Below are positions 36,141-45,553 of a stretch of DNA of 64,000 nt, piece after piece; position 1 is the first letter of the stretch; every line of letters starts with the position of its first letter. Position numbers and translations under genes: made by a program. The stretch is from NCBI RefSeq assembly GCF_003574735.1, contig NZ_QORW01000012.1:124001-188000 (forward strand), given 5' to 3'. The DNA is from Dongia deserti (GTDB lineage Bacteria > Pseudomonadota > Alphaproteobacteria > Dongiales > Dongiaceae). Under the pieces are notes generated by a model. The model saw nothing but the letters and a program-made list of their open reading frames with translations, did no database searches and had not been told where the DNA came from.

Positions 36141-36868
36141 GGCGCGGTGTTACCCGTCACGAGATAGATCAGGCCCTGGACATAGTCGACAATCGGCATG
36201 ATGAACCAGCGAAAGATGTTGAGGTCAGTTCCCATCTGCTGGCCTATCAATGGCAGGCCGATGAGCGCGCCCAGAAGGATGACCATCCCATAGCGCTCTA
36301 GCCGCGCCAAATACCAGGACAGCGGATATGGCAGCAATCCCACAGCGACTCGCCCGCCGTCCAGTGGCGGCAGCGGGATCATGTTAAAAATCGCGATGAT
36401 CACATTGAAAAAAATGGAATACATAAAAATCTCGGCAATTACCGCGGTCGTCATCGTGGCGGTACCCGGCATCAGCCGGAGTGCAATGGCAGACGCGAGC
36501 GCAATCACGATATTGCTGGCCGGGCCTGCCGCCGCGACCAGTACCATGTCCCGCTTGGGGTCGCGCAGTTTCCGGAAATTCACCGGCACCGGTTTTGCGT
36601 AGCCGAACATGAAGCCCGTCGTTGCAACGAGCAATGCTGGCAGGATGATTGTGCCCAGTGGGTCGATATGGCGCAATGGATTGAAGGTCACCCGGCCAAG
36701 CATGTAAGCGGTGTCGTCGCCCAGCTTCCAGGCGACGTAGCCGTGCGATGCCTCATGCAGCGTAATCGCCAGGATGATCCCCGGCGCATAGATGATCACT
36801 TTAAGAAGAAGTAGTGTAATTTCAGGCGACAAGCCGCGACTCCGAGCAAAATACTTGAGCCGCGACAA
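36137..36868 (-). CDS. Site-2 protease family (M50) membrane metalloprotease
   Basis: 243 residues with five to six membrane spans. The zinc motif HEASH (ITLHEASHGYVAWKLG, about residue 38) and the third-ligand segment NMIPLPPLDGGRV are present, as in Rip/SpoIVFB-type intramembrane proteases lacking PDZ domains. The substrate is unknown. The conserved place between nagZ and scpA in alphaproteobacteria is noted, but gives no function. Confidence 0.92.
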   Translation of the reverse strand: MSRLKYFARSRGLSPEITLLLLKVIIYAPGIILAITLHEASHGYVAWKLGDDTAYMLGRVTFNPLRHIDPLGTIILPALLVATTGFMFGYAKPVPVNFRKLRDPKRDMVLVAAAGPASNIVIALASAIALRLMPGTATMTTAVIAEIFMYSIFFNVIIAIFNMIPLPPLDGGRVAVGLLPYPLSWYLARLERYGMVILLGALIGLPLIGQQMGTDLNIFRWFIMPIVDYVQGLIYLVTGNTAP

Positions 36869-36873
36869 AGATG

Positions 36874-37875
36874 TCAGGCAAGCAGGACAGCGAGTTCTTT
36901 CTCGATCTGATCCAGCTTCGCAAGCTGGCCCCTGCGCACCTGGCGGCGGCCACGTGTGTAGCGCTCCAGACCCGCCTTCGACAAGGGCGGAGCGCCGGCC
37001 GCCACTTGAACCATTTCCTCCATCTTGCCGTTGCAGTGGAGAGCGATGTCGCAGCCGGCCGCGACGGATCCCTGCGCTAGCTCTGTCAGGCTTCCGCGCA
37101 GAGCCTGCATGGACAGGTCATCACTCAGCAGGAGGCCCTCAAACCCGATCTCGCCACGGATGACGTCGGAGATCACTTTGGTTGACAGGGTCGCGGGCTG
37201 ATCGGGATCGATCGCTTCGTAGACGATGTGCGCCGTCATCCCCCATGGCAGATCGGCCAGGCGCTTGAACGGCACGAAATCGATGCGCGCCAATTCCTCG
37301 TGGGGCGTGCTGACCCGCGGCAGGTCGTGGTGGCTGTCGACCATCGATCGGCCATGGCCGGGAATATGCTTGATAACCGGAGTGATGCCCGCCGACATTA
37401 AACCATCGGCTGCGGCGCGACCGAGTTCGGCCACCTGCTCCGGATCGCCACTGAAGGCGCGGTCCCCGATCACGTCATGCGCGCCGGGCTGATGCACGTC
37501 GATCAGCGGCGCGCAATCGACATCAATGCCGAGCGCCGCGAGCTCTGCCCCGATCAGCTGATGATTGAGGAAGACCGCTTTGCGCCCATCGCTCGCGCGC
37601 TGCGCCGCCAACCTTCCGAAGCTGGCTGCCGGCGCTGCCGCGCGCCAATGCGGCGGCCGCAGGCGCTGCACCCGTCCGCCTTCCTGGTCGATCAGGACCG
37701 GGGCGTCCGCGTGGTCGACGGAGGCGCGCAGGTCAGCCACCAACCGGCGGACCTGATCGGGATCGCCGATGTTGCGCGCGAACAGGATGAATCCCAGCGG
37801 CTGAGCATCCCGGAAGAACGCACGCTCCTCATCCGTCAGGGCCTGACCCAAGACCCCGAAAATCGCCGCCTTCAT
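36874..37875 (-). CDS. nagZ: Beta-N-acetylhexosaminidase (NagZ, GH3)
   Basis: 333 residues; cytosolic enzyme that removes GlcNAc from anhydromuropeptides in cell-wall recycling. The GH3 NagZ motif VIKHIPGHGRSMVDSHHDLP supplies the catalytic histidine/aspartate loop, and LLLSDDLSMQAL contains the nucleophile aspartate. The start at 37875 (MKAAIFGVLGQ) was chosen; a longer in-frame reading overlaps the SPOR gene and has no family similarity. Confidence 0.95.
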   Translation of the reverse strand: MKAAIFGVLGQALTDEERAFFRDAQPLGFILFARNIGDPDQVRRLVADLRASVDHADAPVLIDQEGGRVQRLRPPHWRAAAPAASFGRLAAQRASDGRKAVFLNHQLIGAELAALGIDVDCAPLIDVHQPGAHDVIGDRAFSGDPEQVAELGRAAADGLMSAGITPVIKHIPGHGRSMVDSHHDLPRVSTPHEELARIDFVPFKRLADLPWGMTAHIVYEAIDPDQPATLSTKVISDVIRGEIGFEGLLLSDDLSMQALRGSLTELAQGSVAAGCDIALHCNGKMEEMVQVAAGAPPLSKAGLERYTRGRRQVRRGQLAKLDQIEKELAVLLA

Positions 37876-37910
37876 TCTATCAACGTTCCTTTCGCGCGCT
37901 GCAGCGCTGC

Positions 37911-39440
37911 CTACTTGGCCACCACGATGCAGTCCTGGCCTCGCTGCTTCAAGCTGGCGCAGAGCTGACGCGCGGCGGTCTTGTCGGCCAAAGGCCCGGC
38001 CTGCATGCGGTAGAATATACCAGCCGCGCCTTTGTCCACGCGCTCGACAGTAAGGCTCAGGTCGCCGAGCAACTGGGGATGCGCCTTCTGCAAGGCGGCC
38101 CACTCCTGCTCCACAGAGGCCTCCGACTTGCCGGCGGCCAGCTGCACCCGCGTGTTGCCGGTCGCGGCCGAAGGGGCCGAGGTTGAAGGCGTTGCGGCCG
38201 CCTCTTGCGTCGGTGCTGCTTGCGTGGCCGACGGGTCAGGCTGGGCAGCTTGCGCCGCCGTCGGCCCGGCGGTGCTTTGAGCCGGCTCGGATTGGGTGGT
38301 TGCCGGCGCTTCCGCCGACTGCGTCGGTTCTGGCTGCGCGGGCTCTGGCGCGGACACGACTGGCGCTGCGGGGGCCGCTGGCGCGGGCTCCTTGGCGGCT
38401 GTCGTGGAGCCATTCTCTTCCATGGCCGGAAGGGGCGTCTCGACCAGGGGGACACCTGGTGCCGGCTGTGTGTCGCCCGTGGGGGCCTCCGCCGCTGTGC
38501 CGGGGCTAGCTTGGCCGTTCTCCACCACGGTCGGCGCCTGATCTGCGCTGGGCCCGGGCGGCGTGATCGGCTGCTCCGGCTCAGGCATCACGGTTTCGCC
38601 CTGGGTCTTGGCCGAAGGGTCCAGCACCTGGACGTCCTGGTTCTGGACTTGCAGGCCGCCCTCTTCGGCAGGCTTCACCTTCTCAGGTGTGGCCTCCGCC
38701 GTGATTACCGGCACCTCCGTGCTCGGCGTACTGCCCGTCCACAGCCAGGCGCCGATGGCAGCGACGATGATGACAGCCGCCATCGCCAGCAGCCTGCGAT
38801 TGCGTCGGCGACGGTGCATTGCGCTCGGTTCCGTATCAGTCCGCAGCGGACCGCTAATGGGGGGCGGGGGCAGCTCCGCTAGCAGATCGCGCTGCGCCGG
38901 ATCGGCAGAACCGGGCTGGGCCTTGCCGGCTATCATGCGCGCCAAAGGCGACGCGCTGCCGGACGGCTGTGGCGCGGCCATCTGCGCCGCTGAGGCTGCG
39001 GGAGATTGGGAGGGCGATTGCGCTGCGTCGGAACCTGTGGCCCGAGGCTCCGCCATTGAAACGTGATCGGTTTCCAGTCTCTGCTCCGGCATTTCCGGCA
39101 TCTCAATGATCGAGGTTGGTTCCGGCGCCGGAGAATCAGCGGAATCCGGCATCGGAGATCCTGTTTCTGCCGGTTCTTCTTCAGGCGCCTGCATCCGTGG
39201 GAAAGGTGTCATCGGAATTGCCGCACGCCCTGGCGCAGTCATTCCCGCTCCCAATGGCGGGGACTGAATCGACCTGAAAAACGGGTCGCCCCGCACATCA
39301 TTGGCCGGCCGCGGGCGTTCGCCCCCATGTTGCTCCTCGATCTTTGGAGCGGTGGCTCCGGACGGGCCGAGGTCTCCACGCAAACGGCTCAAGGCAGCGG
39401 CGACGCTCGCTTGAATCTGGTCGGGCTTTTCAGACGACAT
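37911..39440 (-). CDS. SPOR-domain membrane protein
   Basis: 509 residues: a cytoplasmic disordered N-terminal third with methionine/proline-rich segments, one membrane helix (LLAMAAVIIVAAIGAWLW, near residues 216-233), a periplasmic Pro/Ala/Thr/Gln-rich linker of about 200 residues, and a C-terminal SPOR domain (about 435-509; NTRVQLAAGKSEASVEQEW) that binds septal peptidoglycan. The topology matches FtsN-like division proteins, but FtsN identity is not shown. The start at 39440 (MSSEKPDQI) is preferred over the in-frame ATG at 39482. Confidence 0.88.
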   Translation of the reverse strand: MSSEKPDQIQASVAAALSRLRGDLGPSGATAPKIEEQHGGERPRPANDVRGDPFFRSIQSPPLGAGMTAPGRAAIPMTPFPRMQAPEEEPAETGSPMPDSADSPAPEPTSIIEMPEMPEQRLETDHVSMAEPRATGSDAAQSPSQSPAASAAQMAAPQPSGSASPLARMIAGKAQPGSADPAQRDLLAELPPPPISGPLRTDTEPSAMHRRRRNRRLLAMAAVIIVAAIGAWLWTGSTPSTEVPVITAEATPEKVKPAEEGGLQVQNQDVQVLDPSAKTQGETVMPEPEQPITPPGPSADQAPTVVENGQASPGTAAEAPTGDTQPAPGVPLVETPLPAMEENGSTTAAKEPAPAAPAAPVVSAPEPAQPEPTQSAEAPATTQSEPAQSTAGPTAAQAAQPDPSATQAAPTQEAAATPSTSAPSAATGNTRVQLAAGKSEASVEQEWAALQKAHPQLLGDLSLTVERVDKGAAGIFYRMQAGPLADKTAARQLCASLKQRGQDCIVVAK

Positions 39441-39667
39441 GGCTCGCTTCTCCAGCAAATTACGGCCTGCGATCATCCGCACGTTGACTCGACGTCTGTG
39501 CGGCTGACGTGCCCCCTGCCCGACCGGTTTCCCCCTCGTCCGGACAGTGCTGCAAGCTGATCTCGACTTGTTGAAACCAGGGAATCAGCGGCGCCCCGAG
39601 TCGGTCAAGGAAAACGACTCGTGGATAACTCTATTAAACAACGGATTCAACAGGCTTTTTCGGCGAG

Positions 39668-40837
39668 TCACAACCGCTCGTATAAGTCGAACAAGTGTCG
39701 GTGCGTTTCGAGCGCAAACTTGTCCGTCATGCCGGCGATGTAGTCGGCCACCAAGCGCGCCCGGGCCGCTTCATCCAAGCCGGTCATCAGAGCTTGCCAC
39801 TCGGCCGGCAGGCATTGCGGCTGCGCGAGATGCAGTTCGAACAATTCGCTCACGACCCGCTTCGCCTTCATCGTCATCTGATTGACGCGGTGGTGGCGAT
39901 ACATGCGCGCGAACAGAAACTCCTTCAGAGCCCGATCATTCGTCCGCATCTCATCGGAGAACGCGATGACAGGCGCGGCGCGCGCACGCACCTGCGCCAC
40001 GGACTTGATGCCGACGAGCCGGCGCGTCGATTCCGCGATCACGTCGCGCACCATCAGGTTGATCATGCGGCGGATCGATTCATGGATCAGGCGCGACAAC
40101 TCCAGCCCTGGATAGCGCGCCGAGACATCGGCGATCACCGGGCCGGCCAGCGGCACATCCTTGAGGTCGGCGAGCGTGAAGAGCCCCGCGCGCAATCCAT
40201 CGTCGATATCATGGTTGTTGTAGGCGATGTCGTCGCTGATCGCCGCCACCTGCGCCTCGGGTCCCGCGAACTCGCCGATCTCCAGGTCCCATTCGGCGCA
40301 ATAGCTCGAAATCGTCGATGGCACGGGCTTTGCCAGCGCTTTTGCCGATGCGTGTGGTCCGATGAGCGGGCCGTTGTGCTTGACCACGCCTTCCAATGCT
40401 TCCCAGGTGAGATTGAGGCCGTCGAACGCCGCGTATCGCCGCTCCAGCAGCGTGACGATGCGGAAGGTTTGCTCGTTATGATCGAAGCCCCCAAACTCTG
40501 CCATGCAATGCGCCAGCGCTTCCTCGCCGGCATGGCCGAACGGCGTGTGGCCGAGATCGTGCGCCAGCGCGACCGCCTCCGCCAGATCCTCGTTGAGGCC
40601 GAGCGAGCGGGCAATCGAGCGTGCGATCTGCGCGACCTCGATGCTGTGAGTCAGGCGCGTGCGGAAATGGTCCCCCTCGTGATAGACGAAGACCTGGGTC
40701 TTGTGCTTCAGCCGACGGAAGGCGGTGCTGTGGATGATGCGGTCCCGGTCACGCTGGAAGGGGGAGCGGGTGGCGCTCTCCTCCTCGGCCACCAACCGGC
40801 CACGCGACTCCTGTGGATTGCTGGCAAAAGATTGCAT
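39668..40837 (-). CDS. dgt: Deoxyguanosinetriphosphate triphosphohydrolase-like protein
   Basis: 389-residue HD-domain phosphohydrolase. The conserved motifs [38 protein letters not shown] (HD pair) and [18 protein letters not shown] are visible. These dGTPase-like enzymes hydrolyse dNTPs to the nucleoside and tripolyphosphate. The gene is divergent from the frameshifted GFA gene. In related genomes argS often follows dgt; here a 227-base gap with no gene follows. Confidence 0.95.
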   Translation of the reverse strand: MQSFASNPQESRGRLVAEEESATRSPFQRDRDRIIHSTAFRRLKHKTQVFVYHEGDHFRTRLTHSIEVAQIARSIARSLGLNEDLAEAVALAHDLGHTPFGHAGEEALAHCMAEFGGFDHNEQTFRIVTLLERRYAAFDGLNLTWEALEGVVKHNGPLIGPHASAKALAKPVPSTISSYCAEWDLEIGEFAGPEAQVAAISDDIAYNNHDIDDGLRAGLFTLADLKDVPLAGPVIADVSARYPGLELSRLIHESIRRMINLMVRDVIAESTRRLVGIKSVAQVRARAAPVIAFSDEMRTNDRALKEFLFARMYRHHRVNQMTMKAKRVVSELFELHLAQPQCLPAEWQALMTGLDEAARARLVADYIAGMTDKFALETHRHLFDLYERL

Positions 40838-40917
40838 GGGCGGAAGCTAGAGTAGACCCTCGTCCCTGGCAACGGAGCCGCCCCCAACGGACTCGCAACG
40901 GTAGAAAGGAGACCTCC

Positions 40918-41342
40918 ATGTCATCCGCTTCCACCGCGCCCCTGATAACCGGCCATTGCCTGTGCGGAAAAGTGCGCTACCGCGCCGCCGTCCACTCTGG
41001 GTCGGGTACTGCCATTGCCCGAGCTGCCGGCGGGCCACTGGCAGCGTCATCGCCGCCTATGCCGGCTATCGGCCGCAGGACCTGTTGTTCGAGGGCGAGC
41101 CGCCCGCCCGCTTCGCCTCCTCGCCCGATGTGGTCCGGCAATTCTGCGGGTATTGCGGCACTCCGCTCAGCTTTCAGTCGCCGCGCTGGCCGGGCGAAAT
41201 CCACCTGCTTCTGGGCTCGGCCGATCACTTTGAGGGGCTGAAGCCCATGGGCCACGCCTTCTGCGAATACCAGGTGCCCTGGTTCGAGGTGGCCGACGAC
41301 TTGCCCCGCCGCCGCTCTTCCCCTTCCCAGTCAAGCACTTAG
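40918..41342 (+). pseudogene. GFA-family (glutathione-dependent formaldehyde-activating-like) gene with a frameshift
   Basis: A good AAGGAG and ATG at 40918 start MSSASTAPLITGHCLCGKVRY (frame 1). The rest of the same domain, GYCHCPSCRRATGS, QFCGYCGTPLSFQS and LLLGSADHFEG, continues in a different frame to 41342. The switch lies near 40985-41005 and fits loss of one base. All cysteines of the zinc sites (CLCG, CHCPSC, CGYCG) are present across the two frames, so the break is recent or a sequencing error. Activity and substrate of this small branch are unknown. Confidence 0.8.
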
Positions 41343-41433
41343 CGCATGGGAGACAGTCTGGTCCGGCGTTTGACTTTCGGCCGGAGCACCCTACATTTAG
41401 ACGCGAGAGTTCGATTTCACAGCGGTTCACCCC

Positions 41434-41790
41434 ATGAACGACATGTCGCCCATGCCGGAACGCCAGGTCAGCCTGTCCGAAAGCGCCGTCAAGCGCATCG
41501 CCAGCCTGATCAAGCAGGAAGGTGATTCCAGCCTGATGCTGCGCCTCAGTGTGTCTGGCGGCGGCTGCTCGGGCTTCCAGTACGGCTTCTCCTTCGACAA
41601 CGCCGTCCAGGTCGACGACCATCTGTTCGAACGCGGCGGCGTGAAGCTCGTCGTGGATGAGGTTTCGCTGGACCTGCTCGCGGGGGCTGAGATCGATTTT
41701 GTCGAGGATCTCGTGGGGGCGTCGTTCCAGGTTCGCAACCCGAACGCCAAGTCCTCCTGCGGCTGCGGCAGCTCCTTCTCCATCGGCTAG
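41434..41790 (+). CDS. erpA: Iron-sulfur cluster insertion protein ErpA
   Basis: 118-residue A-type carrier with the three conserved cysteines: VSGGGCSGFQYGF (about residue 46) and SSCGCGSSFSIG at the C-terminus. It transfers Fe-S clusters to apo-proteins. The ATG at 41434 is used. The next gene, xth, starts 15 bases after the stop, the usual erpA-xth pairing in alphaproteobacteria. Confidence 0.94.
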   Translation: MNDMSPMPERQVSLSESAVKRIASLIKQEGDSSLMLRLSVSGGGCSGFQYGFSFDNAVQVDDHLFERGGVKLVVDEVSLDLLAGAEIDFVEDLVGASFQVRNPNAKSSCGCGSSFSIG

Positions 41791-41805
41791 CGGCGGAACT
41801 GCCGC

Positions 41806-42600
41806 GTGCTGACAATCGCGAGCTTCAACGTCAATTCCCTGCGCGTGCGCATGCCGCACTTGACGGCGTGGCTGAAAAGCGCCGCACCGGATGTCGCATT
41901 GTTGCAGGAGATCAAGTGCCGGGACGAGGAACTGCCGCGCATGGAGTTCGAGGCTCTTGGCTATCAGGTCTCGGCTGTTGGCCAGAAGGCGCGCCACGGC
42001 GTCGCGCTCCTGTCGCGTGCGAAGCACACCATCGAGCAGTGTACCCTGCCTGGTGACGATACCGACGACCAGGCCCGCTACCTGGAAGCCGTGATCCACG
42101 TGCCTGCGCCGCATGGCAGACCGGTACGCGTCGCGAGCATCTATTTGCCCAACGGCAATCCGATCGATACCGAGAAGTTCCCCTACAAGCTGCGCTGGAT
42201 GGAGCGGCTGAACCGCCACGCGCGTGATCTGCTGGCGCGCGAGGAGATCGTCGTGCTGGGCGGTGACTTCAATGTCTGCCCGACGGACGAGGATGTGTTC
42301 GACACGGTCGCCATGGCGGACGATGCGCTATGCCAGTCGGAAACGCGGCGCCGCTGGCGCGAGCTCTGCCACATCGGCTACGTCGATGCGCTGCGCGCGT
42401 TTTATCCGAGCGGGCGGCACTATACGTTCTGGGACTATCAGGGCGCGCGCTGGGATCGCGACGAAGGGCTGCGCATCGACCACCTAATGCTATCGCCCCA
42501 GGCCGCCGATCTGCTCGACGCGGTCGGGATCGACCGCGAGCCGCGCAAGCTGGATCGTCCCTCCGATCATACGCCCGTCTGGGTGCGGCTCGCCGCGTAG
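41806..42600 (+). CDS. xth: Exodeoxyribonuclease III (AP endonuclease)
   Basis: 264-residue EEP-family nuclease that cuts at abasic sites. Catalytic motifs are visible: ALLQEIKCRDEELP (metal glutamate), LGGDFNVCPTDEDVF (Asp-Asn pair), and the C-terminal LRIDHLML and SDHTPVWVRL (Asp-His). It starts with GTG at 41806; no closer ATG is in frame ahead of the conserved FNVNSLRVR segment. Confidence 0.95.
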   Translation: MLTIASFNVNSLRVRMPHLTAWLKSAAPDVALLQEIKCRDEELPRMEFEALGYQVSAVGQKARHGVALLSRAKHTIEQCTLPGDDTDDQARYLEAVIHVPAPHGRPVRVASIYLPNGNPIDTEKFPYKLRWMERLNRHARDLLAREEIVVLGGDFNVCPTDEDVFDTVAMADDALCQSETRRRWRELCHIGYVDALRAFYPSGRHYTFWDYQGARWDRDEGLRIDHLMLSPQAADLLDAVGIDREPRKLDRPSDHTPVWVRLAA

Positions 42601-42673
42601 CGGTCAAATTTATCCAAGACATGATCGCTGGTTTGATCGAGCATGGCGGTAGTTCGAGCCAAGAGGGACCGCC

Positions 42674-43117
42674 ATGGCCATCCACGAGATGTTCACCTAT
42701 TTCTGCGTCAAGGACGCTGGCAAGGCGATCGCGTTCTACAAGCAGGCGTTCGGTGCCGCCGAGAAATTCCGCCTGACCGAGCCAAGCGGCCGCATCGGCC
42801 ACGCGGAGCTGCTGTTCGGCGATGCCACTCTGATGCTGGCCGACGAGTTCCCCGAGATGGGGTTCTTTGCCCCCGACGCAGACGGCCCGCGCACCTTCGT
42901 CATCCATCTACACGTCGATAATGCGGACGCCATGATCGATCAGGCCGTGAAGGCCGGCGCAAAGCTCGTGCGTCCGGCACAGGACCAGTTCTACGGTGAG
43001 CGCTCCGGCACCGTGCGCGACCCGTTCGGCTACGACTGGATGCTCGGCCATTCGATCGAAGAGGTGGAGCCAGCGGAAATGCAGCGGCGGTACGACGCGC
43101 TGATGAAGAATAGCTAG
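42674..43117 (+). CDS. VOC-family (PhnB/glyoxalase-like) protein
   Basis: 147 residues with two beta-alpha-beta-beta-beta modules: KAIAFYKQAFGAAEKFRLTE and DNADAMIDQAVKAGAKLVRP, then GERSGTVRDPFGYDWMLGHS. This is the PhnB-like branch of the vicinal oxygen chelate family. Members bind small ligands, and no specific reaction can be named. It has its own possible ribosome-binding site and stands 73 bases after xth. Confidence 0.88.
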   Translation: MAIHEMFTYFCVKDAGKAIAFYKQAFGAAEKFRLTEPSGRIGHAELLFGDATLMLADEFPEMGFFAPDADGPRTFVIHLHVDNADAMIDQAVKAGAKLVRPAQDQFYGERSGTVRDPFGYDWMLGHSIEEVEPAEMQRRYDALMKNS

Positions 43118-43143
43118 AGGTGTTGGCTAGCCGACGACCGACA

Positions 43144-43416
43144 CTATGACGCAAGGTGCTTGCTCAACAATGTCAACCCGAACAACAGCGCAAACAGCGT
43201 CAGCAAGGTAACGGTTCGCGTCCACCACGGCCCCCGGCGCCAAAGATACCAAAGCGGATGCACGCGTGCGATCCGACTCTTGGAATTGCCTGCCTCTCTG
43301 ACAGCGAGCAGAATTAGGACAAAGAGAACCGCGAACAGTCCAAGGATAGCGTAGTCGAACAGCGCGATCATGCCTCCGTCGGTAAACAGAGAAACGCGCA
43401 CGGTCACGTAGTTCAC
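43144..43416 (-). CDS. Small membrane protein of unknown function
   Basis: 90 residues with two hydrophobic segments (about 18-40 and 66-85) and a basic loop (HPLWYLWRRGPWWTRTV). The GTG start at 43416 overlaps the stop of the M81 peptidase gene by four bases (GTGA), which implies translational coupling. An ATG at 43371 (MIALFDYAIL) is an alternative. Base composition is more AT-rich than average here. I do not recognise the family. Confidence 0.6.
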   Translation of the reverse strand: MNYVTVRVSLFTDGGMIALFDYAILGLFAVLFVLILLAVREAGNSKSRIARVHPLWYLWRRGPWWTRTVTLLTLFALLFGLTLLSKHLAS

Positions 43417-44909
43417 CCTTTGAACGGCTCAGCCAGCGGCATCAAGCGGATGCCCTTCCGAATCCGCTTGTAGGGTAGATCGCGGTTGTCGACGGGATTC
43501 GTGCCGGGCGCAGCCACGATCAGAATCTCTTCCGCGATCGGCTGGAAGTCGGCGCGGAAGTGCACGGAGCTCTTGAGCGCCAGGATCTTCTGTGCGCTGG
43601 GCTCGATCCCGACATGGCGCAGCATCGCCTGGTCGGCGCATTGCTGCTTGCGGCTGCACAGCACTACGCGCACGCCGTCCTTCTTCAAGACCGCCATGGG
43701 ACCGAGCTGCATGCGGTTGCCGCGATAGAACGGACCGGTGGCGGGGAAGTTGCCGTCGCCGAGTGCCTCGACTGTGAAGGTGCCTTCATAGGGCGTGTTG
43801 CCGGCGCCACCTGCCCAGCCGCCGATCGCGAGCGAGACCTGCGCGCCGACGCCGGCGCGATGAGCCGCCTCTGCCGACTTGGGATCGCACAGATTGGCGA
43901 ACACCACCCCTTCTGCGCGGCCGTCGATCAGCGCGCGCAGCAAGCCCACGGTATCCGAGGTGCCGCCCGCGCCGGGGTTGTCCTGCGTGTCGGCAAGCAC
44001 GATGGGCTTGGTCGCACTGTTGCCCTTGGCTCGCGCATAAGAAACCGCCTCATCAGGCTTCCAGATCTTGCCCGCAAAGGCAGCTTCCTTCGCATTCACC
44101 AGCGCCAGCAGGCGATCGGCCGCTTCATCCGCCGCGCGTTGGCTCGTCCCATAGGTGACGATGGCTGGACCGCATTCGGCAATGTCCGCCGGCGGAAAGC
44201 CGAACGCGAAGGACGCGCTCACCACATCGCCCTGCTCCGCCTCGGCCACTGCGCGGTAGATGCCGCTTGCGGGCTCGATGAGCGTGCATTGCGAGATCAG
44301 CGGCACTAGGAATTCGGTACGCCGGATCGCCTTGAACAAGGGCCCTTGCCGCGTCAGACAGTCCAGCACGACGGCCGAGGCCTCACCGGCTTCCGCCAGA
44401 TCGACATGCGGATAGGTCCGGCAAACCACCAGCGTCGAGGCATGCTTGATCATGCGCTCGGTGATGTTGGCGTGCAGATCGAGACTGACGACGATCGGCA
44501 GCTCCGCGCCGATCTGTTTGCGCAAGCGCTCCAGCAGTTCACCTTCGCCGTCCTGGTGATCCTCCGTCACCATCGCGCCGTGCAGGTCGAGATAGATGCC
44601 GTCGATCTTGCCCAGGGCGCCGATTCGCTGCAGCAGTTCACCGACGATCTTTTCAAAGGCGTCCGTCCGGACTTCCGCCGAAGGCGAAGCGGAGCACCAC
44701 AGGGTCGGCAGTAATTCGTGCCCCTGCTTGCGCGCCGCATCGATGAAACCGGCAACCGGCAGGTTGATGCCCGCGAACGCGGTCAGCATGGCTTCGCCGC
44801 GGGTCAGGCCAGGCCAGCCATCCGCGATCTCGAAGTCGCGGAAGCTCGCCTTCACCGGAGCGAAGGTGTTGGTCTCGTGCTGGAACCCGCCGATCGCAAA
44901 ACGTGCCAT
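43413..44909 (-). CDS. M81-family metallopeptidase (MlrC-like)
   Basis: 498 residues. The N-terminal domain has FQHETNTFAPV, GIYLDLHGAMVTEDHQDGEG and VVSLDLHANITERM, which include the metal-binding residues of the family; the C-terminal domain has DTQDNPGAGGTSDT. The family is named after microcystin LR degradation protein C; most members are not known to touch microcystin. The gene is the sixth of a minus-strand operon starting with the secreted hypothetical protein and lemA, 26 bases after a TPM gene. Confidence 0.9.
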   Translation of the reverse strand: MARFAIGGFQHETNTFAPVKASFRDFEIADGWPGLTRGEAMLTAFAGINLPVAGFIDAARKQGHELLPTLWCSASPSAEVRTDAFEKIVGELLQRIGALGKIDGIYLDLHGAMVTEDHQDGEGELLERLRKQIGAELPIVVSLDLHANITERMIKHASTLVVCRTYPHVDLAEAGEASAVVLDCLTRQGPLFKAIRRTEFLVPLISQCTLIEPASGIYRAVAEAEQGDVVSASFAFGFPPADIAECGPAIVTYGTSQRAADEAADRLLALVNAKEAAFAGKIWKPDEAVSYARAKGNSATKPIVLADTQDNPGAGGTSDTVGLLRALIDGRAEGVVFANLCDPKSAEAAHRAGVGAQVSLAIGGWAGGAGNTPYEGTFTVEALGDGNFPATGPFYRGNRMQLGPMAVLKKDGVRVVLCSRKQQCADQAMLRHVGIEPSAQKILALKSSVHFRADFQPIAEEILIVAAPGTNPVDNRDLPYKRIRKGIRLMPLAEPFKG

Positions 44910-44935
44910 GAAGCCCCGATGTTGCCATTTGAAAG

Positions 44936-45553
44936 CTAGGATTGGATCGGCCGATTAGATACACGATCGGCATTGGCGCCCGCAGCCGGAAAATGCACTG
45001 CACACAGTTTGCCGATGGCTGCCACCGCATTGGCGACGGCTTCCCCCAGATCCGTCTGGTGCATCTGCCGGCGAAAGGCCTCGACGATGCCCTCCCACTG
45101 CGCCGGCGTGATCGCCGCGGCCGCCGCCCGATCCGGCAGGATCTCGACGTAGTGCTCGGCTCGGCTGACGAACAGCAGGACGGCATTGCGCTCCGGCGTG
45201 TTGTCGAGGTCGTTGTCCAGAAACGTCGCCCGCGCCGCACGCCGCGCATCCTTGACAAGCAGCCTTGCCGGCAGACAGCGCAGGCCCAGATCGAAGCGGT
45301 CGCACAGCCAGAACACAAGAATGCCACCAACCAGCGCTACTCCGGCCCACACGAGCGGATCGAAGTTCCACCAGATCGCGGTGCCGATCGTGTAGATGGC
45401 AACAAAGAGCACAGCGCCGATGATGGCGGCCAAACCGCGATCGTCACCCGATGTCCGTTGGACACAGACAGCGATTTCCGAACTGGTCGTCGCTTCTGCC
45501 GTCTGGACCGCCTGCTCGATCCGTTCCGCCTGCTCTTGCGTCAGCATCACCAT
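44936..45553 (-). CDS. TPM-domain membrane protein (short form)
   Basis: 205 residues. An N-terminal TPM_phosphatase/YgcG-type helix (QEQAERIEQAVQTAEATTSS) is followed by a TPM domain containing the VCVQRTSGDD segment, two membrane segments near residues 40-85, and then LLFVSRAEHYVEILPDRAAA. It is the small soluble-domain partner often found beside larger TPM proteins. The start overlaps the preceding TPM gene by seven bases. Function is unknown; the domain has been linked to photosystem II repair in plants. Confidence 0.8.
   Translation of the reverse strand: MVMLTQEQAERIEQAVQTAEATTSSEIAVCVQRTSGDDRGLAAIIGAVLFVAIYTIGTAIWWNFDPLVWAGVALVGGILVFWLCDRFDLGLRCLPARLLVKDARRAARATFLDNDLDNTPERNAVLLFVSRAEHYVEILPDRAAAAAITPAQWEGIVEAFRRQMHQTDLGEAVANAVAAIGKLCAVHFPAAGANADRVSNRPIQS

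Noticed and set aside
39620-39628. A DnaA-box-like sequence (TTATCCACG on the minus strand) between dgt and the SPOR gene
   Set aside because: Only one imperfect box, without a cluster of further boxes, an AT-rich unwinding region or replication genes nearby.
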